Assembly: GCA_007570785.1 (NCBI GenBank)
Contig: ML664161.1
Span: 6,855,191 to 6,919,190 of the forward strand
Direction: 5' to 3'
DNA: 64,000 nucleotides
DNA from: Antilocapra americana
Taxonomy: Eukaryota > Chordata > Mammalia > Artiodactyla > Antilocapridae
Shown here: piece after piece, positions 21,415 through 32,889 of the stretch
How the letters are laid out: every line of letters starts with the position of its first letter
Position numbering within the stretch: position 1 is the stretch's first letter
Notes under the pieces: model-generated
Told to the model about the DNA's origin: nothing
Databases searched by the model: none
What the model saw: only the letters and a program-made list of their open reading frames with translations
Made by a program: the position numbers and the translations under genes

Positions 21415-23154
21415 GTGAGGAGCAGCTGTGAGAATCATTGGGCCAGGGGAACCTGTGGTTTAAAAGCTATTTAAGAGACAAGAGGGCAGTGAGAGGTGTA
21501 AACCTCTCACTGGTGGGTGCCGATTTGATGAAAAAAGTTTAATTGTGCCAATAGGGGAAATTTGTACTCGTTATTTTATAGTATGAAGAATATTAGTTTT
21601 GTTGCTTTAGGTAATGGTATACCTATTACAGTTTTTAAAATACCCTTGCTGTTAGAAATACATTCTAAATTTGAAATACAAGTTCAGGATTTGCTGCAAA
21701 ATAATCCAGTTTTGGGGAGGGCTGCCAGTGGAGAAGTGAAAGGGAACAAGATGTACTGGACATGAATTGTTAATAGTTGAAGCTGAGTGAAGGGTATTGG
21801 GTTAGGGACTGCCTTGTACTGCTGACTCTACTTTTTTATGGCATTTTCCTTGAAGAGGAAATGAGGCCTTTTTGTGTGTGTGTGGAAGATTTGGAGGGTA
21901 ACGCTAGTGATTTTAGATTCAAAGCCTTCCACAGATGATCACTGTTAACTGGGTGTAAAGGCTGTCTCTCCACTCAACAAGTCTTTTTCTTCCTCTGGGG
22001 GGGTGCCGCTTTATTTTGCTGTGACGCGTACCCTGTTTGCTGAGTGTGACAGCTGAGAGGATCAAGCTGATGCAGGTGGATGCTGGGTCAGCCTTTTTTT
22101 TTTTATACAAAGGGTATTAGCAAGCCTGGGGGTTGAGCTGTCTCCAAACGAACAGGTTGTGTAAAATGTGTTCACAGTTTTTCTGAACTGCCCACATCCT
22201 TTCCAAGTTACGCTCAACAACAACAACAAAAACAGAGCTCAGAGTAGTGAACAAAACCATACACACTTAGGGTTTGTGTATATTTCTGGAAGCACTGGAT
22301 ACATCAATAGAAAGTCATCCAGTATCTTCAGTGGAGCTGATTTTAATGCCTCCTTTCTTTTAAGAGAAAAAAGTCAAGTAAATTATATCTGTGCTAGCTG
22401 AAACTTGAAATGTTAAATGAATCTCTCAGCTTAGGCCTTGCCCATGTAGATTCACTAGGATGAAAGTTGTAAAGATGCTTTAAGTCAGGTTCAGGTGAGG
22501 AAACGCCAGAGGACCTCCCAGTTTCCTTGTAGTGCATGAGAAAATGAGAGGACAACAAAAATCCCCTTACTGTTCGAAAATATCATAGTGAATTCATGAT
22601 GGTCCTTAAGTGGAATTGCTTAGTCTTGTGTGAATAAAAGAACAATGCAACTGTTAAGTAGCTTTATTTTCTACCTCAATTCTCTAAAACAAGAGCAGGA
22701 AGAGAGAAGAGAAACTCGCCACTCCCTCTGACCAGGGAGTGACCTAACTTTGCTCTCCTTGGTGAGAGGATGCTGGGTTTGGGTTCCGGAGAGCTGATTG
22801 CTAATAGCCATTTTAAGGAATTACCACAAATATGACACCATCTTCTCCTTGCATAGTGTTATAAAAGGGTATAAACACGCTGAAAAGCAAATTACATCTA
22901 CTTTGTTGGACTAGAACTGAGAGAAAGGGGTGTTGGCAATCCAGTCAGTAATCATCTTCTAATTTGTAAGCGCTCTGCTCTCATCTCCATCACTTATCCC
23001 ATCCTGTGAGGAGGAGCAGCTGTGCTGGAGGATTATTTTTGTTTTTAACAGATGAGAACGTTGAAAATCTAAAGAAGAAATGGCTTGCCAGGTGGTTTCT
23101 TTCGCAATATGGGGGAAGGAAATTTAATATTCGTTAGGAGGACAAGTCGTCTTC
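21415..23154. other. Probable intron, no recognised feature
   Basis: Unique-looking DNA with a short (aac)n tract near 22216-22234. No repeat family or further splice-bounded exon is convincing. Confidence 0.5.
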
Positions 23155-23310
23155 ACACATGTGTTTTTAATTCTCACAAAGTTCTTTAAATTGGATATTT
23201 TCAACCCATTTTGCAGATCAAATCATAGCTAAGAGAGGTTAGCAGTTCACTTGAGGTCTGGCAGCCGAGAGCCAGGATTCAAACTTTGATCAGCTAGGTC
23301 TTAGAGTTTA
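23155..23310 (-). repeat. MIR SINE, antisense
   Basis: 'caacccattttgcagatcaa', 'gctaagagaggttagcagtt' and 'gccgagagccaggattcaaa' follow antisense MIR. Confidence 0.72.
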
Positions 23311-23399
23311 CATTATTTCCAGCCTCTCTCCTGGTCCAAACTCTAGCAGACAGCAAAGCTTCCATCTCTAGAAAGTTGGTTGATTAGTTTAGGCAAGCT

Positions 23400-23532
23400 C
23401 TCTCTCTTTTTTTTTTAACTTTCTGTTTTACATTTTGAGTACAGCCCATTATCAATGTTGTGATAGTTTCACAGCAAAGTGACTCAGCCTTACATATACA
23501 TATTCTCCCCTAAAGTCCCCTCCCATCCAGTC
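23400..23532 (-). mobile_element. L1 3' end, short antisense insertion with 11-bp TSD
   Basis: CT/T-rich start, then 'caatgttgtgatagtttcac' and 'agcaaagtgactcagcctta'. Exact duplication ttaggcaagct at 23389-23399 and 23533-23543. A severely 5'-truncated ruminant L1. Confidence 0.88.
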
Positions 23533-23543
23533 TTAGGCAAGCT

Positions 23544-25544
23544 GGTTTTTGTGCCACACTGGTTAAAACTGGGGACATGTGCCAATTGAGATGTCTTTTC
23601 AGTCTAGCGCAGAGTTTGGGGGAAAAATGAATAAAGCTGAGCTAACATTGACAGTTGAGAGATTTCGAGTATTCTGCCCCCAAAACTCCCGAAGGCAATA
23701 GTGGGGCAGCCTTCTGGAAAAGGTAGTGTACCCCAGTTGCCCCTGGTCACCACTCCTTACAGTGGCCCCATCCTTGAGGCAGGGGACCATCACACTTGCC
23801 CCACTCTTCTTACAGTAAGAGGTCTTCTATATGTGCATCTACTCCGCTCAGAGTAACCAAAGACAGCTTAAGGGCTCTTGCCCCAAGAAAAGGGAAAGAG
23901 CATATTCCTTGGAGAGAGTGAAGACTCTTGTGTTTAGTCTGCAGCGATTCTGTGACAGAAAATACAAGGGATGTCATCACTTTCCTCACATCCTGTCTGC
24001 GTTACTCACTGACACAGAATAGTTTACTACCCCTACAGTACAATAGCAATGGAGAACATGTGTGGGCAGGCTGTCTTGGAAAAAAGAAATACCTCCAAAA
24101 TCCCAAACCACTGACTCTTTGTGGGTGGGAAGATGGGTCTTGGGCATCCTGGGGAGGTGGGCCACGAAGAAGCCCTCCCTCTTTAAGCAGCCTGACTTTG
24201 GCATCCAAAGGGATTCTGAGCTTGTGCGCTGGCTCTTTGTGTCTGCTCTAAGGGGTCCCAGAAGGTACTCACCTCCCCATGCTGTGCCCACCATGCTGAG
24301 TTCCAGCTGGTGACAGGTCTGAAACCTCCCATCAGAGGACAGATACTCTCCCCTCTGTCTACATTTGGAGTTTCATTTATATCTGTGTTTCCTTCCCCTG
24401 AACTCAGTGTTTGTGGCTATGGGAAGATGTGGGTGTGATGGGTGAGGCATAAACGTGACTGTAAAGAGGAAATGCAAATGAAACCTTGCGGAGTGGTTTT
24501 GAAGAAGTGGCAGATGATGTTTGTTTTGAGACCTTTGTCTCTCGAGCTGTCAGTCTAGGTGTGTGCATGCCCCAGTGTGAGAAGAAATACGGGACAAGGC
24601 GGGGAGCTGCCTTGTGCGGTTGAAAGAAGTGGTTAGAGCCAGTGGGTTGATCCCATCCTTTCTGGAGCGCGCTGGGATTCAGGCGCGTGGGTGTGTTCTC
24701 AGGAAGGTGATTACTACTCCCTGGCCAAACCTGCAATGGGCAGGACGCAGGGAGGGGGTGTTGATGACCAACCAGAGCAAACAGAGGTGAGGTGAGGCGT
24801 GGCGCCCCTGAGTGTGTACTCTAGCCAGGTGGCTGATGTCTTTCTGCCTCTCCCAACACCTCCCTGGGTGACTGACCTATTTTGTTTTGTTTTTTTTAAC
24901 CACTCTGTCCTTCAGCCTTCTTCTGTGTAAAATGTTAGTACTAATAATGCCCATCTCATGGGGCTGCGAGGGTGAGGTGGACTGCTGTTGCCGTTGGAGC
25001 CCTGTCTTCGCTTTTACCTTTATTTGGGGGATTTTCCCCCAGAATTTTAGAAGGCAACAGGCCGCAGGGTAGAAACGATGTCGAGCTCTGACCTCCCTGT
25101 TTCCAGAGGGAGCCTGGCCTGCCTCATGGCCTTGGGAAGCGTTCTCCATGACAGATGTCAACAGGGCTTTGGTGGAGTGGGGCAGCAGCCTTGGAACTGA
25201 TGACGAGAACATGGCTGGAACCCAGGGCTTTGGCCGTATTGTTTGAGAATTAAACGCACTCCGATTCTGGAAAGGAGAGGAGTCCCCTGGCCTCCCCCTC
25301 ACGGAGGAGGAGCAGGACAGACAGGGCTCACGGCCACCTGAGTTCTGTCCAGTACCTCGTCGGTCAGCTGGGGAAGCACACTCGTAGGAATGTTTTTCGA
25401 GGAGCTAACAGAAATGTTATGAAATCTTGACCCAGGCCCAGTAAAGTACTGTGTCTGACTTGCCCTTTTGTGGTGAAATCAAAAGACCAAGCATCCCGGC
25501 AGGTTTACTTTTAACCTGGGGAAATAATAGAGATGCTGTTAATC
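23544..25544. other. Probable intron, unique sequence
   Basis: Two kilobases with little visible repeat content; a diverged MIR-like stretch 'actaataatgcccatctcat' lies near 24940. Long overlapping frames on both strands at 23928-24313 and 24404-25302 have no domain. GC content is higher than in the flanks, so enhancer-type function is possible but not shown. Confidence 0.4.
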
Positions 25545-25735
25545 TGTATTTACAGAGCATTTTGTAGTTTTAAAAGGGCTATCTAATTTGATCTTTGACC
25601 AGTGGTGTAGGGTTATTTGTTTGCATTTGTTTCTGTTACCTTTTGCTCTCAGGAGACATACAAGAGGGAACTGAGGTTAAGGCCAGAGATGGGAACAGAG
25701 GACTGGGCTAAAGTTTTACTGTATCAGAGAAGGTA
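25545..25735 (-). repeat. Diverged MIR, antisense
   Basis: 'ctatctaatttgatctttga', 'gagggaactgaggttaaggc' and the text between fit a diverged antisense MIR. Confidence 0.5.
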
Positions 25736-26259
25736 ACTGAATTCATATTCTTTGTGCACTTAAGGAATCTTAGGGAGTGATGACATCCTGGGGGCGGGAA
25801 GGGAGAGATGGCGAGCTGAAAACATCCTTTGTGTCCAGGAAGGTAGCCAGTCCCTTCAGAGTCCCCTGCAAGCAGAGGCGGCAGAGGTCTCCCTGTCGAC
25901 AGCTCACTTCCAGACCCATTCTCGGAAGTGCCGGCAGGCTCAGGGGGGAGGAGGAGGGGGCTCTTTCCTCTCCTGCCCGGGTCTAGACCTTCATGAAACT
26001 GTTGCCTTTCCTCGACTCCGCTCCCAGCCAGGTGTTCCAGGGGCTACCGAACAGCCTCCACCTTCACAGCCCTCCCCACCCAAGCTGGTGGCCATAGACC
26101 TGCTCCCTTCTCACCGTTCTGGAGGGAGTTTCCCTCCCCAGCCCCTGCCATCTCCGCCCCCCCCCCACCCCAGTTGGTATCTTTTCTTCCATTCAGCTTT
26201 GTTCTAAAAAATTGAAGGGAAAAAAATCCTCTGTGACCCAACTAGCCAGATACCCAAAG
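25736..26259. other. No recognised feature
   Basis: GC-rich unique sequence with a C-run at 26156-26166. Confidence 0.45.
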
Positions 26260-26665
26260 ATATTATCATTTTGACATATTTCCTTCCAGTTTTGTTTTGC
26301 CTTTTTCTTTTCTTTAAAAATTTATTTGACTGCCCTGGGTCTTAGTTGCAGCATGTGAGACCTAGTTCCCTGATCAGGGATCAAACCCTGGGCCCTGTTC
26401 ATTGGGAGTGCAGAGTTCTAGCCACTGGAGCACCAGGGAAGCCCCTTGCCTTTGTTTTTTAAAATAAATTTAATAAATTGTAACACTTTATAAACATTCA
26501 TTTTATGTTAACATTTCAAGAGCTGTCACACCAAGACTAATATTTATTACAGCATTCTTTCCATGTCTTTACTATTATCATTTGTAATAACCACATGCCA
26601 TTTTAGCCTTTTTTAGCCATTCTGTTAATATCAGAGAACTAAGTGTTTGCTCATTTTTTAATGTT
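26260..26665 (-). mobile_element. Old L1ME-type 3' fragment, split by SINE
   Basis: 'gacatatttccttccagttt' on the left and 'attctttccatgtctttact' on the right belong to a common old L1 3' pattern in antisense. A CHRS SINE sits between. Confidence 0.55.
26312..26444 (-). mobile_element. CHRS SINE
   Basis: 'ctgccctgggtcttagttgc', 'gttccctgatcagggatcaa' and 'gagcaccagggaagcccc'. Confidence 0.9.
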
Positions 26666-26733
26666 GTGACTCATTCTAAGTTGAATGTACGTAAACCTTT
26701 GATTCTGTGCTATAAGAAGTAAATGCAGTAAGT

Positions 26734-26802
26734 AAATGCAGTTGTTCTGAGCTCTTGAGAGAAGCATAAATGCAGTTGTTCCTGAGCTCTTGAGAGAAGC
26801 AT
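26734..26802. repeat. Two-copy tandem duplication (34/35 bp)
   Basis: The unit starts aaatgcagttgttc and ends gagctcttgagagaagcat. Copy 1 is 26734-26767 and copy 2 is 26768-26802; they differ only by one extra c in copy 2. A partial third start (aagtaaatgcag) precedes them. Confidence 0.95.
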
Positions 26803-26844
26803 CTTTTGTTATTCTTAAAAAGCCCCTTTCTACCATACCTGAGT

Positions 26845-27475
26845 TTATGCTGATGAGCTGATTGCTGAGACTGGGGGTTGATTTGGGAGTCAGTTGCTGG
26901 AGGAACCAAGCAGGGGATTACAGGGTTGGAATTTTCAGCCCCTACTTCCCCACCCCCAAGGGGAAGAGGCGCTGGAGAATTGAATTCAGTCACCCATGGC
27001 CAGTGATTTAATCAGTCGTGCCTGTGTAATGGAAACTCCATAAAGACCCTAAGCAAAGGGGTTTGGAGAACTTCTTCTGAGTTGGGAACCCATCAAGGTG
27101 TTGGGAGGATCATCTGGGAGTCCAAGAGCGGGCAGGGAAACTTTGTGCCCCTTCCCCATACCTTGCCCTGAGCATCTCTTCCCTTTGGCTATTCCTGAGT
27201 TGTATCATTTATAGTAAACCGGTTAAGTTAAGTGTTTCCCTAAATTCTGTGAGCCACTGAAGCAAGTTACAGCCAGAGGAGGGGGTCATGGGAACCGCTG
27301 ATTTATAAGCACTTGGGAGAAGGTACAGGTAAGAACCAGGACTTTTCAGCTGCCATCTGAAGAGGAAAGCAGTCTTAGGAGATGGAGCCCTCAATCCACA
27401 AGAGCCAGCTCTGAACTCACTCTGGGTAGTTAGTGTCAGAATTGGTTGGTGTGGGAAAACCCACATATTTGGTGT
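26845..27475 (+). mobile_element. ERV-type solo LTR, family unassigned
   Basis: Typical LTR signals of an old endogenous retrovirus: 'acataccttgccctgagcat' pattern near 27157, a promoter-to-polyadenylation block 'atcatttatagtaaaccggt', then 'gagggggtcatgggaaccgc' and 'gctgccatctgaagaggaaa'. No viral coding region adjoins it. Ends are approximate. Confidence 0.6.
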
Positions 27476-27546
27476 CAGCAGTACTGTCAGTAGAAACAGC
27501 AGGGTTACCTTTCAGTTTTATTTCCTGTAATTTGGGATGGATTTCT

Positions 27547-27662
27547 TTCCTTTTTTTTTTTTTTTTTGCTTGTGGGATCTTAGTTCCCACACCAGGGATT
27601 GAACCTAGGGCCCTTGCTGTGGATATTCAGAGTCCTAACCACTGGACCATCAGGGAATTACC
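27547..27662 (-). mobile_element. CHRS SINE with exact 14-bp TSD
   Basis: T-run, 'cttgtgggatcttagttccc', ending 'ggaccatcagggaattacc'. Duplication tgggatggatttct at 27533-27546 and 27663-27676 is perfect. Confidence 0.95.
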
Positions 27663-27800
27663 TGGGATGGATTTCTATAAGAATGGTTAGTAAGTCAAAG
27701 ATTTTTTGTTAAGTCAAAGGGTTTTTTTTTTATTTTACTGACATATAGTTAATTTACAGTGTTGTGTTAGATTCAGGTGTACAGCATGGTGACTCAGTTA

Positions 27801-27826
27801 TGTGTGTGTGTGTATATATATATATA
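27801..27826. repeat. (TG)n(TA)n microsatellite
   Basis: Perfect tg run followed by a ta run inside the L1 3' UTR. Confidence 0.95.
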
Positions 27827-28276
27827 ATTTTCTTATTTGTTTCCATTATAGTTTATTATAGGATATTGGGTATAGTTCCTTGTGTTATAGAGTAGAACCT
27901 TGTTTATACATCCTGTATATACTAGTTTGCACCTGCTAATTCCAAACTTTCAACCCATTGCTCCCCTTCTCTCCTCTCCCTTGGCAGTGAGTCTGTTTCT
28001 GTTTCTTGGGTAAGTTCATTGGTATCGTATTTTAGCTTCCACATATAAGTGATACCATATGGTATTTGTTTTTGTCTGACTTATTTAATATGATAATCTC
28101 TAGATCCATCCATGGTGCTGCAAATGGCATTATTCTTTTTATGACTGAGTAATACTCCATTTTACATGTGTACCACATCTTTATCCATTCATTTGTTGTT
28201 GGGCATTTAGGTTGCTTCCATGTCTTTGCTGTTGTAAACAGTGCCACTGTGAAGTCTGGGGCACGTGTATCTTTTT

Positions 28277-28589
28277 TTAATTATTTTTGGCTGTGCTGGG
28301 CCTTCACTGCTGCGTGGGCGTTTCTCTAGTTGCGGCGAGCGGGGGCCATTCTCTAGTTCTGGTTCGAGGGCTTCTCATTGTGGTGGCTTCTCTTGTTGCA
28401 GAGCACAGGCTCTAGGGTGTGTGGGCTTCATTAGCTGTGACTCCTGGGCTGTAGAGCACAGGCTCAATAGTTGGGGCACTCAGGCTTAGTTGCTGCACAG
28501 CATGTAGGATCTTCCTGGATCAGGGATTAAAAAGCCATGTCTCCTGCAGGTTTTTGGCAGGTGGATTCTTTACCACCGAGCCACAGGTA
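28277..28589 (-). mobile_element. CHR SINE nested in L1, 10-bp TSD
   Basis: 'tttttggctgtgctgggcct' to 'ttctttaccaccgagccaca'; TSD gtatcttttt at 28267-28276 and 28590-28599. The SINE came after the L1. Confidence 0.93.
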
Positions 28590-28941
28590 GTATCTTTTTG
28601 AAGTCAGGTTTTGTCCAGCTCTATGCCCAGGAGTGGGATTGCTGGATCATATGGTAGCTGTTTTTAGCTTTTTCGGGACACGCCATGCTGTTTTCCATAA
28701 TGGCTACACCAGTTTACATTCTTACCAACAGCCTAGGAGGGTTTTCTTTTTTCCACACCCTCTCCAGCATTTATTGTTAGTGGTGTGAGTCAAAGGTTTT
28801 GAATAGTAAAAGGTTTTCTTTCTGATTACAAAAGCAAAGAATTTTCATTGTGGAAAACCTAGTAGAAGATTCTAAAAAAAGCAAACACACAACCATACAC
28901 TCACCTAGTCCCTGTGAGCCTAGCTTGGATCTGCCCCTCCA

Positions 28942-29098
28942 GGAAGTGTGGTCTGCAGCCTAGCTTGTCCCTGTGTGGCCCGTGGGCCAGCCACATTAGG
29001 AGCTTGTTAGAAGTACAGAACCTCAGCCCCACCCCAGACACAGTGAACCGTAATCTAGCTTTTCACAGAATCCACATTCATGCTTGAGAAGTATTGGT
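28942..29098 (+). mobile_element. MER5A-like (hAT-Charlie) DNA element fragment
   Basis: 'attaggagcttgttagaagt', 'acctcagccccaccccagac' and 'cttgagaagtattggtctac' follow the MER5A order. Non-autonomous, no transposase. Confidence 0.65.
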
Positions 29099-29330
29099 CT
29101 ACAAGGCCATGACCTTACCAATCCCAGGTGGCCTGGCATTAATTACCTCTGATCTGTGCATGTTCATATGTTTTTCCTGTTTACCCAATATTGGAATAAT
29201 TCTGTATGTACCACTGGTTGTCACCCTCCCGTCCCCTCCCGTCAAGGCTGTCTGAGCACAACAGCTCACTCCGCTTAGTAACACTGATGCTCAGGGATCA
29301 GCTGAGTGTCTGAGTGGCGTGGGCAGTTTC

Positions 29331-29900
29331 ACCACAGTGCCTCTGCATGTGAGAAACCTTGATATATACAGCTTTTATCTCGCTTCTGTCATCTAACATT
29401 GTATTGTCAGCATTTTCTGGTTCTTGAATCTTTTTGAAGAGCTTATCTTTCATGGCTGCAGATAGTCGTCCATCTTACAACTATCATAATTCATTTGAGT
29501 ATGAATTAAGTCAAACGAATTATGACTACTTCTCTTGTGAGGAACAGGAAGAAAAGCGGACGACAGATGATGCGATGGTTGGATGGCATCACCGACTTCA
29601 TGAATATGAGTTTGAGCAAACTCCGAGAGGTGGTAAAGGACACGGAAGCCTGGCATCCTGCAGTCCTTGGGGTCACAAAGAGTTGGACATGACTGAGCGA
29701 CTGAACTGAACTCTTGTGAGGCATTTGAACTGTCCCGATCCGTTTGGGGCGGGAGTGTTGTGTAGGCTCTTGTAAGTATGCCGAAGTGAGCTGCTCAGGC
29801 TATGCTTACTTCCTTCAGCTCTGATTATTTCCTTGTGATGAATTCCTGGAGTGGAGATCCTGGATCAAAAGGCACAGACCTTCTAAACAGTCTTTAAAAG
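29331..29900 (-). mobile_element. Old L1ME-type fragment, interrupted
   Basis: 'ctaacattgtattgtcagca' on the left, and 'gtgatgaattcctggagtgg' then 'tggatcaaaaggcacagacc' on the right, resemble an antisense old L1 3' end. The middle (29450-29530) is unclear. Confidence 0.5.
29543..29710 (+). mobile_element. BovB 3' end copy with exact 11-bp TSD
   Basis: 'gaagaaaagcggacgacaga' through 'gacatgactgagcgactgaa', flanked by ctcttgtgagg at 29532-29542 and 29711-29721. It is a 168-base 5'-truncated BovB (Bov-A unit) that inserted on its own. The overlapping 91-codon frame is not a gene. Confidence 0.94.
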
Positions 29901-30989
29901 ACAGCAGGAGTGTAGGAAAGACTCTGACGGATACCCTCCCGGGCAATGGACAGTGTGTTCTGTAGACACATTCTCTGGGGAGCAGCAAGCATGCCTTGTT
30001 CGTCATCACACGCATCAAGGCCCCACGCAGAGCAGGTTCTAAGTGGGACTCCTGGAGGTTTGGGAAGAGAGAGGGGAGTTACCTGAAAGATGGGTGACTG
30101 CCTATGGTGATTTCGTCCTCCTGGCCAGAGTCCTGAGTTGTAAAAGCTGCCACCAAGCAGGCGGCAACTTCCTTCAGGGTGTGCGTCTGCATGTTTTCGC
30201 TTGCCTTCCAGTGGAGCAGCAGGACGTGAAGTTAGTTTGTGGAGGCCTGAAGGGACAGCCTCACTTACTGGTCCAGGACCTGCTGGACCTGACTGGTACC
30301 AAACTTGTTTTTGCTGCATGAATCTGAGGCTGTTGGGTCACCCGACACTTTTCCTCCCAGGAGCACACCAGGAAATTCATGTTAAACTGTGTGCTGAAAG
30401 GTACACTCAGATCCTGTCATGAAGAAAAAGTGAAATATCAACATCGTTTTTGTGATTGAAGCACAGTTTGAACTTGGATGCCAAGAATATATTTTTGGCT
30501 CTTTATAAATATGTTTGGAGTAGGTCAGTGAATAAATATGCAAAGAATGAGTTTGATTATGTTAAATAACATATACATGTTAAATATATGTCTATCATTT
30601 TACATAATTAAAACATTTTTAAACTGAATATTAAATCATTAGCCACTCATTTATATTAACTACTTGACACGTTATGATTTCCAGATAGACACACACATAC
30701 CATACCTCTGGACATAAGTTTGTTTGATTCAGAGTTTGTCTACAGCAAACAGACTTTTATGAATGGGATACAGTATACAATAGGAAAACAAAAGTGGCAT
30801 CTTTTGTCTACATAATGCTTGTGAGATGCATGCATATTGTATGTTTCAGTAATTGATTCTTTATAATAGCTGTTATAATAGCTTGTGTTCCACTGCTTGA
30901 TTATACCACCATTAATTTATCCTTTCTTCTTGGAAGACCCGTTTAGGTTGTTTTCAGTTTGGGGAAAAGAAAACTGCTATGAACTTTCT
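29901..30989. other. Unassigned; open on both strands at 29894-30321
   Basis: A 141-codon minus-strand frame and a 92-codon plus-strand frame overlap at 29894-30321. An acceptor-like 'tttcgcttgccttccag' ends at 30211, but no good donor follows. AT-rich unique sequence fills 30420-30990. Confidence 0.35.
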
Positions 30990-31282
30990 TTTACAAGTCC
31001 TTTTTAACAAAACACAGTTTTATTGATGTGTAATTTGCATATCATGAAATCCAGCCATCGTAAGTGTACAGTTCTTTGATTGTTACAGACTTGTATAGCT
31101 GTCACTCCCAAAGTTCCCTCATACTAACTTAGTGCCTACTCCTAAACCCAGGCAGCCATTGATCTGCTTTCTGTCTCTTGCCTTTTCTAGATGTTTCCTA
31201 TAAATCAAATCCTAGTATGTGTAGGGTTTTGGTGTCTTATTTCTTTCACTTAACGTAATATTTTCGAAGTTCATCAATTTTA

Positions 31283-31580
31283 GCTCGGTCAGTAAAAAAT
31301 CCATCCGTAATGCAGGAGACCCTGGTTCGATTCCTGGGTCCAGAAGATCTGCTGGAGAAGGGATAGGCTACCCACTCCAGTATTCTTGGGCTTCCCTTGT
31401 GGCTCAGCTGGTAAAGAATCTGCCTGCAGTGTGGGAGATCTGAGTCTGATCCCTAGGTTGGGAAGATCCCCTGGAAAAGGGAAAGGCTACCCAGTCCAGT
31501 ATTCTGGCTGGAGAATTCCGTGGACTGTGTAGCCCGTGGGGCCCCAAAGAGTCGGACATGACTAAGCGACTTTCACTTAT
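31283..31580 (+). mobile_element. ART2-type Bov-tA dimer
   Basis: A headless first unit (to 31386) joined to a full second unit starting 'ggcttcccttgtggctcagc' at 31389 and ending 'gacatgactaagcgactttc'. Confidence 0.87.
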
Positions 31581-31972
31581 CAGTAGCTTCTTCCTTTGTA
31601 TCATTGAATAGTATTCAGTTTTATGGATGTACCACATTTTACGTCTTCACTAGTTGATGAAAATTTAAATTGTTTCTGGTTTTTGGCTATTATAAATAAT
31701 GTTTCTATGAACATTCATGTCAGATGTACAGGGGTCTACGTTTTTATTTCTCCTGGATAGATTCTTAGGAGTGTAATTACTAGATTCTTTGGTAAGTTGA
31801 TGTTTAACTTTTAAAGTAAACTGTTTTCCAGAAGTGGCTATATAACGTTAGAGTCACACCAACAATGTGTGATGGTTTTGATTTCTCCATGTTCTTGCCA
31901 ACACTTGATATTGTTAGTTTTTTTTATCATAGCCATTCTCATGGATATATGAGGGTATCTTATTACAGTTTA

Positions 31973-32091
31973 TGTTTTTTTGGCTACACCACTCAGCTTG
32001 CTTGCAGGATTAGTTCCTCAGCCAGAGATTGAACCCGTGCCCCCTGCAGTAGAAGCTCAGAGTCCTAACCACTGGACTGCCAGGGAATTAC
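31973..32091 (-). mobile_element. CHRS SINE with 14-bp TSD
   Basis: TSD cttattacagttta (31959-31972) and cttattaaagttta (32092-32105), one mismatch. Body ends 'actggactgccagggaatta'. Confidence 0.93.
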
Positions 32092-32139
32092 CTTATTAAA
32101 GTTTAAATTTACATTTCTCTAATGACTAATGAAAAGTAT

Positions 32140-32632
32140 AGACAGCATATTAAAAAAGAAAAGACATCACTTTGCAGACAAAGGTCCATATAGTCAAAGC
32201 TATGGTTTTTCCAGCAGTCATGTTTGGATGTAAGAGTTGGACCATAAAGAAGGCTGAGTGCTAAAGAATTGATGCTTTCAAATTGTGGTGCCAGAGATGA
32301 CTCTTGAGAGTCCCTTAGATAGCAGGGAGATCAAACCAGTTAATCTTAAAGGAGATCAACCCTGAATATTCATTGGAAGGACTTCTGCTAAAGCTCCAAT
32401 ACTTTGGTCATGTGATGAGAAGAGCTGACTCATTGGAAAAGACCCTGATGCTGGGAGAGATTGAGGGTAGGAGGCAAAGGGGATGACAGAGGATGAGATG
32501 GTTGGATGGCATCACCGACTCGATGGAGATGAGTTGGACCAACCTCTGGGAGACAGTGAAGAGCAGGGAGCCTGGCGCACCGCAGTCCATGGGGCCGTGG
32601 AGAGCTGGACACGACTGAGGGTCTGAACAACA
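32140..32632 (+). mobile_element. BovB 3' fragment
   Basis: From 'gacagcatattaaaaaagaa' through 'agctatggtttttccagcag' and 'ggatggcatcaccgactcga' to 'cacgactgagggtctgaaca'. It carries the C-terminal coding part and the 3' end, with stops. Confidence 0.93.
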
Positions 32633-32689
32633 ATGGTGACTGACAATGATTAGCACCTTTCCATGTGCTTACTATTTTTTTTTAAAGAA

Positions 32690-32889
32690 AGTAAAAGTGT
32701 TAGTTGCTTAGTTGTGTCCAACTCTTTGCAACCCCATGGACTGCAGCCCACTAGGCTTCTCTGTCCATGGGATTTCCCAGGCAAGAGTACTGAAGTACTC
32801 ACTCCAGTTAGCCATTCCCTTCTCCAGGGGATCTTCAACCCAGGGATTTGAACCGAGGTCTCCTGCATTGCAGGCAGATTCTTTACCAT
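32690..32889 (-). mobile_element. Bov-tA SINE
   Basis: 'accccatggactgcagccca' through 'ggtctcctgcattgcaggca', ending at 'gattctttacc'; the tRNA head is cut short. Confidence 0.92.

Larger units (their letters stand above)
27721..28787 (-). mobile_element. L1 3' end, antisense, split by CHR SINE
   Basis: Antisense L1 3' UTR and ORF2 end with T-run start, 'tgttgtgttagattcaggtg', 'ataatctctagatccatcca', then after the SINE 'agtgggattgctggatcata' and 'acaccctctccagcatttat'. TSD agtcaaagg at 27712-27720 and 28788-28796. Confidence 0.92.

Noticed and set aside
22723..22765. Possible 26-base micro-exon between 'ctctgaccag' and 'gtgagagg'
   Set aside because: The acceptor tract is weak, the size is extreme and nothing else supports it.
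24404..25302. Minus-strand frames of 110 and 141 codons
   Set aside because: No recognisable domain, no matching antisense splice sites and no start context; composition explains the openness.
25653..25732. Exon-like segment with a good acceptor (ttttgctctcag) and donor (aag|gtaact), open in one frame
   Set aside because: It lies within a diverged antisense MIR. The splice-like signals can arise by chance and there is no other support.
29434..29709. 91-codon frame ending in [11 protein letters not shown]
   Set aside because: Its 3' part is the BovB 3' end; the ending is a well-known translation of this repeat.
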